Origin: Actinomycetota bacterium
GTDB lineage: Bacteria; Actinomycetota; Acidimicrobiia; Acidimicrobiales; CADCSY01
Reading direction: 5' to 3'
NCBI GenBank assembly: GCA_016178435.1
Contig: JACOTK010000264.1
Location: forward strand, 1 to 6,280
DNA length: 6,280 nt
A program made the position numbers and the translations under genes. The notes beneath the pieces were generated by a model. That model worked only from the letters and a program-made list of their open reading frames with translations, made no database searches and was not told the DNA's origin. Shown here one piece after another: positions 1 to 5,168 of this stretch (the first letter of the stretch is position 1; each line of letters begins with the position of its first letter).

Positions 1-176
1 ACTTCCCCGGATGGGAACGATCGACCTACACCGCGGCCGCAATCGTGCTCGCCGCCGACGCCTTGTCGGGGGTGGGTCCTGCCGCCCACCTCTTCACCGA
101 TCATTCGCGTCTGCCGTCCTTGATGAGCACCGGTGACACGGTCGATGACACGGTCGGTGACCCTGCCGGTGAGTAA
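1..176 (+). CDS. 3' end of an unrecognised protein (partial)
   Basis: The reading frame is open from base 3 to a TAA at 174-176 and shows strong G/C third positions, so it is probably the C-terminal 57 residues of a gene starting outside the window. An Ala-rich helix is visible (TYTAAIVLAADALSG), followed by a polar, acidic tail. The tail is encoded by three degenerate 12-bp units at 135-170, giving DTVD, DTVG and DPAG. The stop lies 22 bp before the synthase start, so the two genes may be co-transcribed. I do not recognise the family from this fragment and assign no function. Confidence 0.5.
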   Translation, partial: FPGWERSTYTAAAIVLAADALSGVGPAAHLFTDHSRLPSLMSTGDTVDDTVGDPAGE

Positions 177-198
177 GTCTGCGGCCGGGTGACCCTCG

Positions 199-1419
199 GT
201 GAGTGACCCTCCGGCAAGCAGCCGGGTTGCCGACGGTCTCGACGGCGTGATCGTCGCCGAGACCACGATCGGCGAGGTCCGCGGTCGCGAGGGCTTTTAT
301 CACTATCGCCGCTACTCGGCGATCGAGTTGGCCAGGTCGTGCAGCCTGGAGGAGGTCTGGCACCTCTTGTCCGAGGGCGAGCTTCCCACAGCTTCGCAGC
401 TGGAGGGCCTCACCACACGTCTGGCTCCGCTCCGCTCCCTTCCGAACGAGATCCGACCCGTCCTTGAGGTGATGGCGGCCGAGCGTGTCCGTCCGATCGA
501 CGCCCTGCGCACCGCCGTGTCGGCAACCGCGGCGCTGTGGGGCCTCAGGCCAAGTCTCGATCTCGACCCCGACCAACGCCGAGCCGACGGGCTCAGGCTC
601 TGTGCGGTGATGCCCACCCTCGTGGCTGCGCTCCATCGCCTGGGTCGGGGACTCGATCCCGTGGCGCCCAACGATGATCTCGGTCACGCAGCGAACACGC
701 TGTTCATGCTGACAGGCGAGGTTCCCGACCCTGTCCTGGCCCGCGCCCTCGAGCAGTACCTCATCACCACGGTCGACCATGGACTCAATGCGTCCACCTT
801 CACGGGACGGGTCATCATCTCGACGGGCGCCGACCTCGGCTCGGCGCTGGTGGGCGCCATCGGGGCACTCTCGGGCCCCCTGCACGGTGGGGCTCCCGCT
901 CGGGTGCTCGACATGCTCGATCAGCTCGCCGACCTCGAAGTCCGAGAAGGGCCCATGGAGCCGGGAGGGAGCACCGGGCCGGAGGACGTGGCCCGCGGCG
1001 TTCCCGCCGACGTCGCCACGTGGGTGCGATCGTCCGTACGGGATGGGCGCAGGATCATGGGCTTCGGCCATCGTCTCTACCAGGGGGACGACCCACGAGC
1101 CGTCTTCATGCGCGAGGTCGCCCAACGGCTGGGCGGCTCGCGGATCGACCACGCCGTCGAGGTGGAGCGTCAGGTCCTCAATACCCTCGGCCAACTGAAG
1201 CCGGGGCATCGGCTCGGCACCAACGTGGAGTTCTATGCAGGCGTGGTGATGGAGCGGTGCGGCCTGGAGCGCGATCTGTTCACCTCGATGTTCGCCTGCG
1301 CAAGGGCGATCGGTTGGTCCGCCCACGTGGTCGAACAGGCGGCCAAGGGTCGTCCGATCAGGCCCTCGGCGGTCTACGTTGGGGGCGAAACCCCCCAGCC
1401 GATTCCCCGGAGCCGTTGA
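199..1419 (+). CDS. Citrate/2-methylcitrate synthase-like enzyme
   Basis: This 406-aa protein belongs to the citrate synthase superfamily, which condenses acetyl-CoA (or propionyl-CoA) with oxaloacetate in the cytoplasm. Seen in the sequence: an N-terminal GLDGVIVAETTIGEV segment, DHGLNAS with His194, the active-site loop PLHGG with His229, GFGHRLY with His291, and the GTNVEFYAG segment followed by a C-terminal GWSAHVVEQ helix. The two catalytic histidines expected for the family (229 and 291) are present. The third catalytic residue, normally Asp in NVDFY, is Glu344 here. Length is normal for the bacterial enzymes. The GTG at 199 is chosen because the conserved N-terminal segment follows about 14 residues later; the ribosome binding site is weak (GGGTGA). 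The stop overlaps the next start (TGATG). It resembles the actinobacterial second citrate synthase group, and substrate preference cannot be told from sequence alone. Confidence 0.9.
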   Translation: MSDPPASSRVADGLDGVIVAETTIGEVRGREGFYHYRRYSAIELARSCSLEEVWHLLSEGELPTASQLEGLTTRLAPLRSLPNEIRPVLEVMAAERVRPIDALRTAVSATAALWGLRPSLDLDPDQRRADGLRLCAVMPTLVAALHRLGRGLDPVAPNDDLGHAANTLFMLTGEVPDPVLARALEQYLITTVDHGLNASTFTGRVIISTGADLGSALVGAIGALSGPLHGGAPARVLDMLDQLADLEVREGPMEPGGSTGPEDVARGVPADVATWVRSSVRDGRRIMGFGHRLYQGDDPRAVFMREVAQRLGGSRIDHAVEVERQVLNTLGQLKPGHRLGTNVEFYAGVVMERCGLERDLFTSMFACARAIGWSAHVVEQAAKGRPIRPSAVYVGGETPQPIPRSR

Positions 1420-1874
1420 TGTCCATTCGCGTCGAACCCGCCACCGAAGTCACCGCCGAGTTGCACGATGCCCTCACCCGTCTCATGCCGCAGCTCTCGC
1501 GTTCGGCCCCACCTCCCACGGCAGCCGAGTTGGACGAGATCGTGCGCTCCGAGGCGACCCTGTTGCTGGTGGCCCGAGATGCCGATCGGGTGATCCTCGG
1601 AAGCCTGACACTGGTGCTGTTCCGCATTCCCACCGGCGTGCGGGCTTGGATCGAGGACGTCGTGGTGGACGAGTCCGCCCGAGGGCGAGGCGTCGGTGAG
1701 GCCTTGACCCGCTCTGCGCTCGCCCAGGCCTCCGCACGGGGCGCCAGAAACGTGGATCTCACCTCCCGTCCTTCCCGGGAGGCAGCGAACCGCCTCTACC
1801 GACGCCTCGGCTTCGAGCCGCGGGACACGAACGTCTACAGGTTCGAGCTGGAAGCGAGAGATCCTGGCACGTAG
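1419..1874 (+). CDS. GNAT-family N-acetyltransferase
   Basis: This 151-aa protein has the GCN5-related fold that moves an acetyl group from acetyl-CoA to an amine; the substrate is not predictable. Visible are beta strand 4 with the start of motif A (AWIEDVVVDESARGRGVG), where RGRGVG at residues 88-93 is the pyrophosphate-binding loop of acetyl-CoA. These are followed by a helix (EALTRSALAQASARGA) and motif B (REAANRLYRRLGFEPRDTN) ending in VYRFELE. The ATG at 1419 overlaps the synthase TGA as TGATG, so translation is probably coupled and the two genes form an operon. The long open frame upstream of this ATG lies inside the synthase gene and is not coding. A degraded relative of its C-terminus lies at 5887-5958. 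Confidence 0.88.
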   Translation: MSIRVEPATEVTAELHDALTRLMPQLSRSAPPPTAAELDEIVRSEATLLLVARDADRVILGSLTLVLFRIPTGVRAWIEDVVVDESARGRGVGEALTRSALAQASARGARNVDLTSRPSREAANRLYRRLGFEPRDTNVYRFELEARDPGT

Positions 1875-1876
1875 TA

Positions 1877-1906
1877 CAAGCCACCGGCCGGCGACGGCGG
1901 CGACAT
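1877..1906. repeat. 30-bp dispersed repeat, copy 1
   Basis: This 30-bp stretch begins two bases after the GNAT stop codon and matches 5976-6005 in 29 of 30 positions, in direct orientation. Its core, CCACCGGCCGGCGG, is a nearly perfect palindrome. Similarity stops sharply after 1906. On the other side it continues, at a lower level, into the GNAT coding end. It could be a 3' transcription signal, a REP-like extragenic palindrome or a conserved gene-end sequence; there is no U-tract to make it a classical terminator. Confidence 0.7.
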
Positions 1907-2250
1907 CCCACCGCGCTCCCGGCGTCGAGCGCCATGCGCCCTCAACGGCACTTTGCGGGCACCCGGCATTGCCGGCCGGGGGCTGTGGATCGTCCGCCTT
2001 CCCAGTGAGGTTGGTCAGCCTCCGAGGAGCTGGCTGAACTCGGCGGCGAGCTCGCCAACCTCGTCGCGCAGCCGGCCGGAATCGGCGTGCGTGAGGAGCG
2101 AGCGCGACGCGCTCGGGAACACTCGGTCCGGACACGAGCTGAACACGCGGGCCACATCGTCCGGACTCGCTCCCTGCCGACCGACGCCGGGCGCCGGCTA
2201 CAACGCCTTCGGTCGTCCTGGGCGACTCCGTCCGCACTGCCGAGGTCGCG
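1907..2250. other. 344-bp stretch without a convincing gene
   Basis: No frame here gives a recognisable protein. The best coding signature is on the minus strand at 2015-2197 (listed separately). A plus-strand frame carries GRGLWIVR near 1980, which recalls anti-sigma/histidine-kinase ATPase motifs, but nothing around it supports that. The stretch separates the metabolic operon from the metal-related cluster and probably contains gene debris plus the promoter for the His-rich gene. I see no clear -35/-10 pair. Confidence 0.4.
2015..2197 (-). pseudogene. Possible minus-strand gene remnant (C-terminal part)
   Basis: On the minus strand an open stretch of 60 codons runs from just after a TAG (plus coordinates 2198-2200) to a TGA at 2015-2017. 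It reads ...SPDDVARVFSSCPDRVFPS... and ends in RDEVGELAAEFSQLLGG. About 85% of its third positions are G/C, better than the overlapping plus-strand frames, and the composition is that of a normal soluble helical protein. No plausible start with a ribosome binding site is visible, so it looks like the tail of a gene whose front part has been lost. The family is not recognised. It could equally be chance in GC-rich DNA. Confidence 0.25.
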
Positions 2251-2490
2251 GTGCCAGCACTGGCGTTCTTCGGGGTGTCGAGAGTCCTCGGCTCCCACCA
2301 CCTCCACGAGCACCACCACCAGGCGACGAATCACGACCACCAACACGCGCACGACCACGGCCGCCACGTCCACGCGCACGCCGACGTCGAGCAGGGCGTC
2401 CGGCACCACCACCTCCACCGGCACGCACCGCTCCGGCACGCCCACCCGCACGTTCCCGATCTCCACCACCGGTACGTCCACGCCGAATGA
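2251..2490 (+). CDS. Histidine-rich small protein, probable metal binder
   Basis: The 79-aa product has 25 histidines, all after residue 15, in runs such as HHLHEHHH, HDHQHAHDH, HVHAHA and HHHLHRH, ending in RHAHPHVPDLHHRYVHAE. Such density normally binds Zn, Ni, Co or Cu ions. From memory, a HxHPHxPDxHHR tail recurs in bacterial His-rich proteins and domains, which favours this frame over the Val-rich frame that CAC codons create on the opposite strand. Third positions are almost all G/C while A is concentrated at second positions, as in real genes of this DNA. The GTG at 2251 has GAGG at 2242-2245 as ribosome binding site. There is no signal peptide and the N-terminus is short and hydrophobic (PALAFFGVSRVLG). 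The frame stays open upstream to 2143 without a better start, so it might also be the tail of a broken larger protein. Its neighbours are a metal-responsive regulator and a MerF-like transporter. Confidence 0.6.
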   Translation: MPALAFFGVSRVLGSHHLHEHHHQATNHDHQHAHDHGRHVHAHADVEQGVRHHHLHRHAPLRHAHPHVPDLHHRYVHAE

Positions 2491-2526
2491 GCCGGCGGCG
2501 ACGACGGCGCGCCCTAGCGTGGGTCG

Positions 2527-2856
2527 ATGTCGGTGACGAAGACGCTCGTCCTGTTCGTGATCGCCGCGCTCGCCGAGATCGGTGGTGCGTGGCTGATCTG
2601 GCAGGGCGCCCGTGAGCACCGAGGGATCGCCTGGATCGGTGCGGGCATCGCCGCGCCGGCGGCCTACGGGTTCGTGGCGACGCTGCAGGACGACAACGAC
2701 CTCGGACGGATCCTCGCCGCCTACGGTGGGATCTTCGTCACCGGGTCCCTTGGCTAAGGGATGGCTGTCGACGGGTTCCGGCCCGGCCGGTTCGACTTGG
2801 CCGGGGCCGTTCTGTGCCTGGTCGGGGTTGGAGTGATCATGTTCGCCCCCCGCTGA
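2527..2856 (+). pseudogene. ynfA: YnfA/UPF0060-type membrane protein with in-frame stop
   Basis: The frame codes for a small four-helix inner-membrane protein of the YnfA (UPF0060) family, distantly related to small multidrug resistance transporters. Codons 1-76 give helices 1-3, with family landmarks LFVIAALAEIGGAWLIWQG, YGFVATLQ and GRILAAYGGIFVTGSL. Codon 77 is TAA (2755-2757), where the family normally has the Trp of a SLxWG motif. The same frame then continues with GMAVDGFRPGRFDLAG and helix 4 (AVLCLVGVGVIMFAPR) to a TGA at 2854-2856. The total of 109 residues equals the usual family length. Third-position G/C stays high after the TAA, so the lesion is recent, or the downstream part is still translated, for instance from the ATG at 2761 (TAAGGGATG), or the base calls are wrong. 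As written the product would be 76 aa and lack helix 4. Confidence 0.8.
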
Positions 2857-2865
2857 CAAGCCGCG

Positions 2866-2896
2866 TTGACCTTCAACTGGGGTCGAACCTTTACGG
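2866..2896 (+). promoter_or_regulatory. MerR-type promoter/operator, 19-bp spacer
   Basis: TTGACC (2866-2871) and TTACGG (2891-2896) are separated by 19 bp, the overlong spacing typical of promoters that MerR-family activators untwist. Within the spacer is an imperfect dyad, TTCAAC (2872-2877) and GTCGAA (2882-2887), five of six bases matching. The predicted transcript start falls at or next to the GTG at 2904, implying a leaderless mRNA and autoregulation by the gene it precedes. Confidence 0.6.
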
Positions 2897-2903
2897 TGGC
2901 GTC

Positions 2904-3356
2904 GTGAGGACCTACACCATCGGCGAAGCGGCCGACCGCAGCGGGTTCAGCGCCTCGGCCCTGCGCTACTACGAAGGCATTGGCCTCGTCCCACCTTCCA
3001 CCCGCACCGACGCCGGCTACCGGCTCTACGACGACGACACCCTCGCCCGGCTCGCGTTCATCGCACGGGCCAAGCAGCTCGGCTGCACCCTCGAGGAGAT
3101 CACGGACCTCGTCGGCATCTGGGACGGCGAACGCTGCGGCCCCGTCCAGAAGCGCTTCCACGACCTCGTCACCACGAAGCTCGCCGACGCCCAACGCCAG
3201 ATCGCCGAGCTCACCGCCCTGTCCGACCAGCTCCGCCACGCCGCGGCCCAACTCGCCGGGCCCGCCATCGACGGTCCCTGCAGCGAAGGCTGCGCCTGCC
3301 TCGCCCTCGACGGAGCCATCGCCATCGTCGCCCTCACCACCAAGGCAGCCCGATGA
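2904..3356 (+). CDS. MerR-family heavy-metal-responsive regulator
   Basis: This 150-aa cytoplasmic transcription factor has the MerR layout. An N-terminal winged helix-turn-helix (YTIGEAADRSGFSASALRYYE, then GLVPPSTRTDAGYRLYDDD) is followed by a long dimerisation helix (LVTTKLADAQRQIAELTALSDQL) and a short Cys-containing C-terminus. Possible metal ligands are Cys78 in DGERCGP, matching the first mercury-binding Cys of MerR, and Cys126, Cys130 and Cys132 in PCSEGCAC. Cys61 lies before the dimerisation helix. The Cys pattern points to a thiophilic metal such as Hg, Cd, Zn or Pb; mercury is favoured by the MerF-like gene that overlaps its end by ATGA. The GTG at 2904 is chosen because the HTH begins three residues later and the promoter spacing fits a leaderless start. 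The open frame upstream is only read-through of the ynfA end. Confidence 0.9.
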   Translation: MRTYTIGEAADRSGFSASALRYYEGIGLVPPSTRTDAGYRLYDDDTLARLAFIARAKQLGCTLEEITDLVGIWDGERCGPVQKRFHDLVTTKLADAQRQIAELTALSDQLRHAAAQLAGPAIDGPCSEGCACLALDGAIAIVALTTKAAR

Positions 3357-3628
3357 CCAAGACCAACACCGCGAAGGACGGCTTCAGCGTCCTCGGCCTT
3401 GGCGCCGCCGCGTGCATCGCGTGCTACGTCGGACCGATCTTCGCCTTGCTGGGCGGCCTGGGCCTCACGGGGCTCGTCAGCACCTGGCTCATCGGCGGCG
3501 CCGGCCTGCTCATCGCCGCCGCAGCCGCCATCGGGTTCCTGCTCGTGCTCCGCCGACGCCAGCGGGCCACCTGCGCGGTCGCACCCGAGGGCACGGTCCC
3601 CGTCGAGCTCCGGACGACTTCTCCGTGA
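3353..3628 (+). CDS. MerF/MerT-like two-helix membrane protein
   Basis: This 91-aa protein has two predicted membrane helices: residues about 13-45 (with GLGAAACIACYVGPIFALLG) and about 46-67 (GGAGLLIAAAAAIGFLLVL). A basic stretch RRRQR and a Cys at 74 follow. Mercury carriers of the MerF, MerT and MerC types have a Cys pair in helix 1 and a further Cys near the second helix end; here the pair is Cys21 and Cys24 (CIAC) rather than adjacent Cys residues. Length and helix arrangement match MerF (about 81 aa) best. The start ATG overlaps the regulator stop (ATGA), so it is translated with the sensor and is probably induced by the same metal. The likely role is metal ion movement through the inner membrane. 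No mercuric reductase or lyase is seen in the window. Confidence 0.7.
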   Translation: MTKTNTAKDGFSVLGLGAAACIACYVGPIFALLGGLGLTGLVSTWLIGGAGLLIAAAAAIGFLLVLRRRQRATCAVAPEGTVPVELRTTSP

Positions 3629-3664
3629 CCCCGCCAGTGCCGCCGCGTCCGCAGTCGTCGACAG

Positions 3665-3739
3665 CCCCTCACCTGCACCAAGGAGCACGGCGTGAACCCG
3701 ATACCCATCAACGACGCCACCGCCCCCCTCACCTGCACC
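3665..3739 (+). repeat. 15-bp direct repeat, 60 bp apart
   Basis: CCCCTCACCTGCACC occurs at 3665-3679 and again at 3725-3739. The second copy encodes PLTCT of the following ORF; the first lies in the same frame just before its ribosome binding site. The 60-bp offset keeps the reading frame. This may be a local duplication. Confidence 0.6.
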
Positions 3740-3901
3740 GCCGGCAGTGAGGAGATCCCAGTCCGCGTCACCGGCTCCCACCGTGGATCACCATCCCGGG
3801 GTCGGGCCTCGTCACCGCTCCTCCCCACCAACGATGCTCGGCCAGTTGGTCCAGTGGCGACACTCCTTGCGGCGCGGCACGATCTGGACCGTGCCGAGTA
3901 G
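3692..3901 (+). pseudogene. 5' remnant of a gene in the metal operon
   Basis: A GTG start with AAGGAG six bases upstream opens a 69-codon frame. The first 28 or so residues (MNPIPINDATAPLTCTAGSE, then EIPVRV) have normal composition and G/C third positions. From memory, a similar N-terminus with a PxxCT motif occurs in small proteins beside MerR and mercury genes of actinobacteria, which are usually above 80 residues and carry a CC pair further on. After about 3775 third-position bias collapses (many A/T) and the translation becomes a low-quality Ser/Pro/Arg sequence ending at a TAG. I infer that the original 3' part has been deleted or replaced. It is the third gene of the regulator-transporter unit, 63 bp after the transporter stop. 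Confidence 0.4.
3875..3896. repeat. 7-bp inverted repeat (hairpin)
   Basis: CGGCACG (3875-3881) and CGTGCCG (3890-3896) form a perfect 7-bp stem with an 8-base loop. There is no U-tract, so it is at most a weak terminator. It may instead be an operator, or chance. It covers the possible GTG start at 3891. Confidence 0.35.
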
Positions 3902-4203
3902 ACCCCCCGAGCGCCCAACTCCGGTTCTCCCGCTGGGTAAGGCACGCTGTCATCGTCGCGTTCTCGGCGGCGAACGGGTACCTGGCGCTGGCCATCGGCT
4001 CACTGGCTCTGTCGCCATGGGGCACAGGGGATCGTGTCGTGGACGTGCTGTCCTTCCTCGCGTGCGGTGTCTACGCAACGGCGGCGCTCGCGCTGTACCC
4101 CGTTCATCCTGTGGCGATCAGGCCGTCGTCGTAGCCACGCCACGGCGATGATCGTGGCGGTGGTCGCCGGACTTGTCGCAACGGCTGTTGCGTCCACCGC
4201 GTA
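3891..4203 (+). pseudogene. Frameshifted small membrane protein remnant
   Basis: Joining three frames gives a coherent small membrane protein. A Pro/Arg-rich start from the GTG at 3891 (PSRPPERPTPVLPLG) is followed by two hydrophobic helices in another frame (AVIVAFSAANGYLALAIGSL and VVDVLSFLACGVYATAALAL). After a further shift near 4095 comes TPFILWRSGRRRSHATAMIV, then AVVAGLVATAVASTA ending at a TAA (4201-4203). The helix-containing frame has no ATG, GTG or TTG start of its own, and its uninterrupted version ends at a TAG at 4132-4134 inside what should be the loop. The alternation of helices and basic loops looks real, but the frameshifts are inferred and the family is unknown. Confidence 0.35.
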
Positions 4204-4457
4204 AAGCGCCTGGTCGTTCCTGCCAGATCTGGATGCGTTCCGCACGCCGCATATCGCTCGGTCAGGGACGGAGCTTCGGGGGAGACCGACACCGTCGCCC
4301 CATGCGGCACTTCCGGGCGTATGTCCCGTGACGACACGGTCGCAGGCTTGGGGCATTTGCCGTTCGCACGCCGCCTTGAACCCGTCAGCAAGGTTCGCGT
4401 ACGGTTGGAGGACAGCGCGCGTAGTCTGCGCAGCGCCGGCTCCCTCCTGGAGGATCC
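4204..4457. other. 254-bp gap without a recognisable gene
   Basis: All frames here have weak third-position bias and many rare codons for this DNA, and none gives a recognisable protein. The only sites I can point to are the sigma70-like promoter at 4376-4405 and a strong GGAGG just before 4458. Confidence 0.4.
4376..4405 (+). promoter_or_regulatory. Sigma70-like promoter
   Basis: TTGAAC (4376-4381) and TACGGT (4400-4405) are separated by 18 bp, close to the actinobacterial housekeeping pattern of TTGNNN and TANNNT. The predicted start of transcription, about 4412, would serve the ORFs at 4458 and 4556. The match is by eye only. Confidence 0.35.
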
Positions 4458-4559
4458 GTGGCCAAGCTTGCCGTGCTCACACTCTTGGTGTTCCTTCGGC
4501 TGCCACTACGTCGTGGTGCAGGCGTTCGCTGGCGACAATCGACCGGATCACTCGCATGA
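4458..4559 (+). CDS. Possible 33-aa hydrophobic small ORF
   Basis: A GTG at 4458 is preceded by GGAGGA, one of the best ribosome binding sites in the window, five to six bases away. The frame encodes MAKLAVLTLLVFLRLPLRRG, then a basic tail, ending at a TGA that overlaps the next start as ATGA (4556-4559). The product would be a single short membrane helix followed by positive charges. Against it: only about half of the third positions are G/C, lower than in its neighbours. It may be a leader peptide that couples translation to the 166-aa gene, or a small membrane protein, or chance. No family is recognised. Confidence 0.35.
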   Translation: MAKLAVLTLLVFLRLPLRRGAGVRWRQSTGSLA

Positions 4560-5056
4560 ACGATGTGGCGACCGTCCTGGTGGCGATCGGATCGTCGACG
4601 CTCGCGGCAACCGTCGTCGCAAGTCTTCTTCAGGCGAAGCGCGAGCGTCGCGCGCAGCGCTGGGAGATGAAGCGCGCAGTTTGCAAGAGGGCTCTTGATC
4701 TGGTCGACGCCGTGTACGCGAATCGCACGTGGTCCGGCACCAACGGCCAGCCGCTCAAGATCTCGCCACAGGATCCACCGAGCATCAGTGAGTTGAGGGG
4801 GTGCCTGAACGACTTGGCTGTGGTGTGTGAAGACCCCCAGGTCGTCAGTGGCTTCAGGAAGTGCCTCGGCGTTGGAAACCACGACGGACCAGGCAGGGCT
4901 GATGACATTGTCGACCTCCGACGTGCCATCCGAGCGGAACTCGGCTTCGGCAAGCCGGTGGATGTCGATCGAGACGCTGCCTATCTCGCTGTGATCGATG
5001 GTACGGCTGAGAGCACACCGCCACCGGACGGCGCCGCGGGACATTCCTCGTCCTGA
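4556..5056 (+). CDS. Hypothetical protein with one N-terminal membrane helix
   Basis: This 166-aa protein begins with a single hydrophobic helix (VATVLVAIGSSTLAATVVAS, residues 3-22) directly followed by a basic helix (AKRERRAQRWEMKRAVCKRA), so it is likely anchored in the membrane with its bulk in the cytoplasm. The remainder is mixed and soluble-looking (YANRTWSGTNGQ, LRGCLNDLAVVCEDPQVVSG, VDLRRAIRAELGFGKP) with a Ser/Pro-rich end. This layout is common in uncharacterised bacterial proteins found in accessory regions. The ATG at 4556 is preferred because the longer upstream frame loses protein-like composition and lies over the 33-aa ORF. Codon bias is weaker than in the synthase or regulator, suggesting recent acquisition. 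Function unknown. Confidence 0.65.
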   Translation: MNDVATVLVAIGSSTLAATVVASLLQAKRERRAQRWEMKRAVCKRALDLVDAVYANRTWSGTNGQPLKISPQDPPSISELRGCLNDLAVVCEDPQVVSGFRKCLGVGNHDGPGRADDIVDLRRAIRAELGFGKPVDVDRDAAYLAVIDGTAESTPPPDGAAGHSSS

Positions 5057-5168
5057 CGGTCCATCTCCCTGGCCCGGCCGCAAACTCCCCTTCACAGTCG
5101 CGACCTAGTCGGTCGATCTGCTCGCCGTTGGACCAGGCGAACCCATCCCAGAGCTCGCAACGTCGCAT

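Noticed and set aside
94..1326. Minus-strand 410-codon open frame over the citrate synthase-like gene
   Set aside because: The plus strand encodes clear catalytic motifs over the same bases. The antisense translation has no recognisable domains and reflects the scarcity of stop codons opposite GC-biased genes.
1877..1906. Integron attC site or IS end
   Set aside because: No pair of attC core sites (RYYYAAC and GTTRRRY) in the right arrangement, no terminal inverted repeats with target duplication, and no integrase or transposase in the window.
1953..2010. GRGLWIVR motif in a plus-strand frame, like an anti-sigma ATPase
   Set aside because: Only one short motif matches, with no N-box or other ATP-binding motifs before it, and the rest of the frame is Ser/Pro/Arg-rich noise.
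2251..2490. CRISPR-like or minisatellite array suggested by recurring CACCACC words
   Set aside because: There are no constant-length units or spacers. The recurrence follows from His codons in one frame.
1942..2859. Minus-strand 305-codon frame with Val-rich segments
   Set aside because: It is the complement of the His-rich gene (CAC read as GTG) and of the YnfA frame, both better supported on the plus strand. Its translation changes character at each plus-strand gene border.
3026..3781. Minus-strand 251-codon frame opposite the regulator and carrier genes
   Set aside because: Covered on the plus strand by a MerR protein and a MerF-like protein with overlapping ATGA. The antisense product is a low-complexity Ala/Gly/Arg sequence.
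4385..5095. Minus-strand 236-codon frame opposite the 166-aa gene
   Set aside because: It has no recognisable motifs, and the plus strand offers a promoter-like site and a membrane-anchor layout. Neither strand has strong codon bias, so this rejection is only moderately firm.
4854..5168. Minus-strand 104-codon frame starting MRRCELWDGFAWSNGEQ
   Set aside because: The first residues look protein-like, but third-position bias is weak, the later part is Arg/Pro-rich noise, and it overlaps the 3' end of the plus-strand gene.
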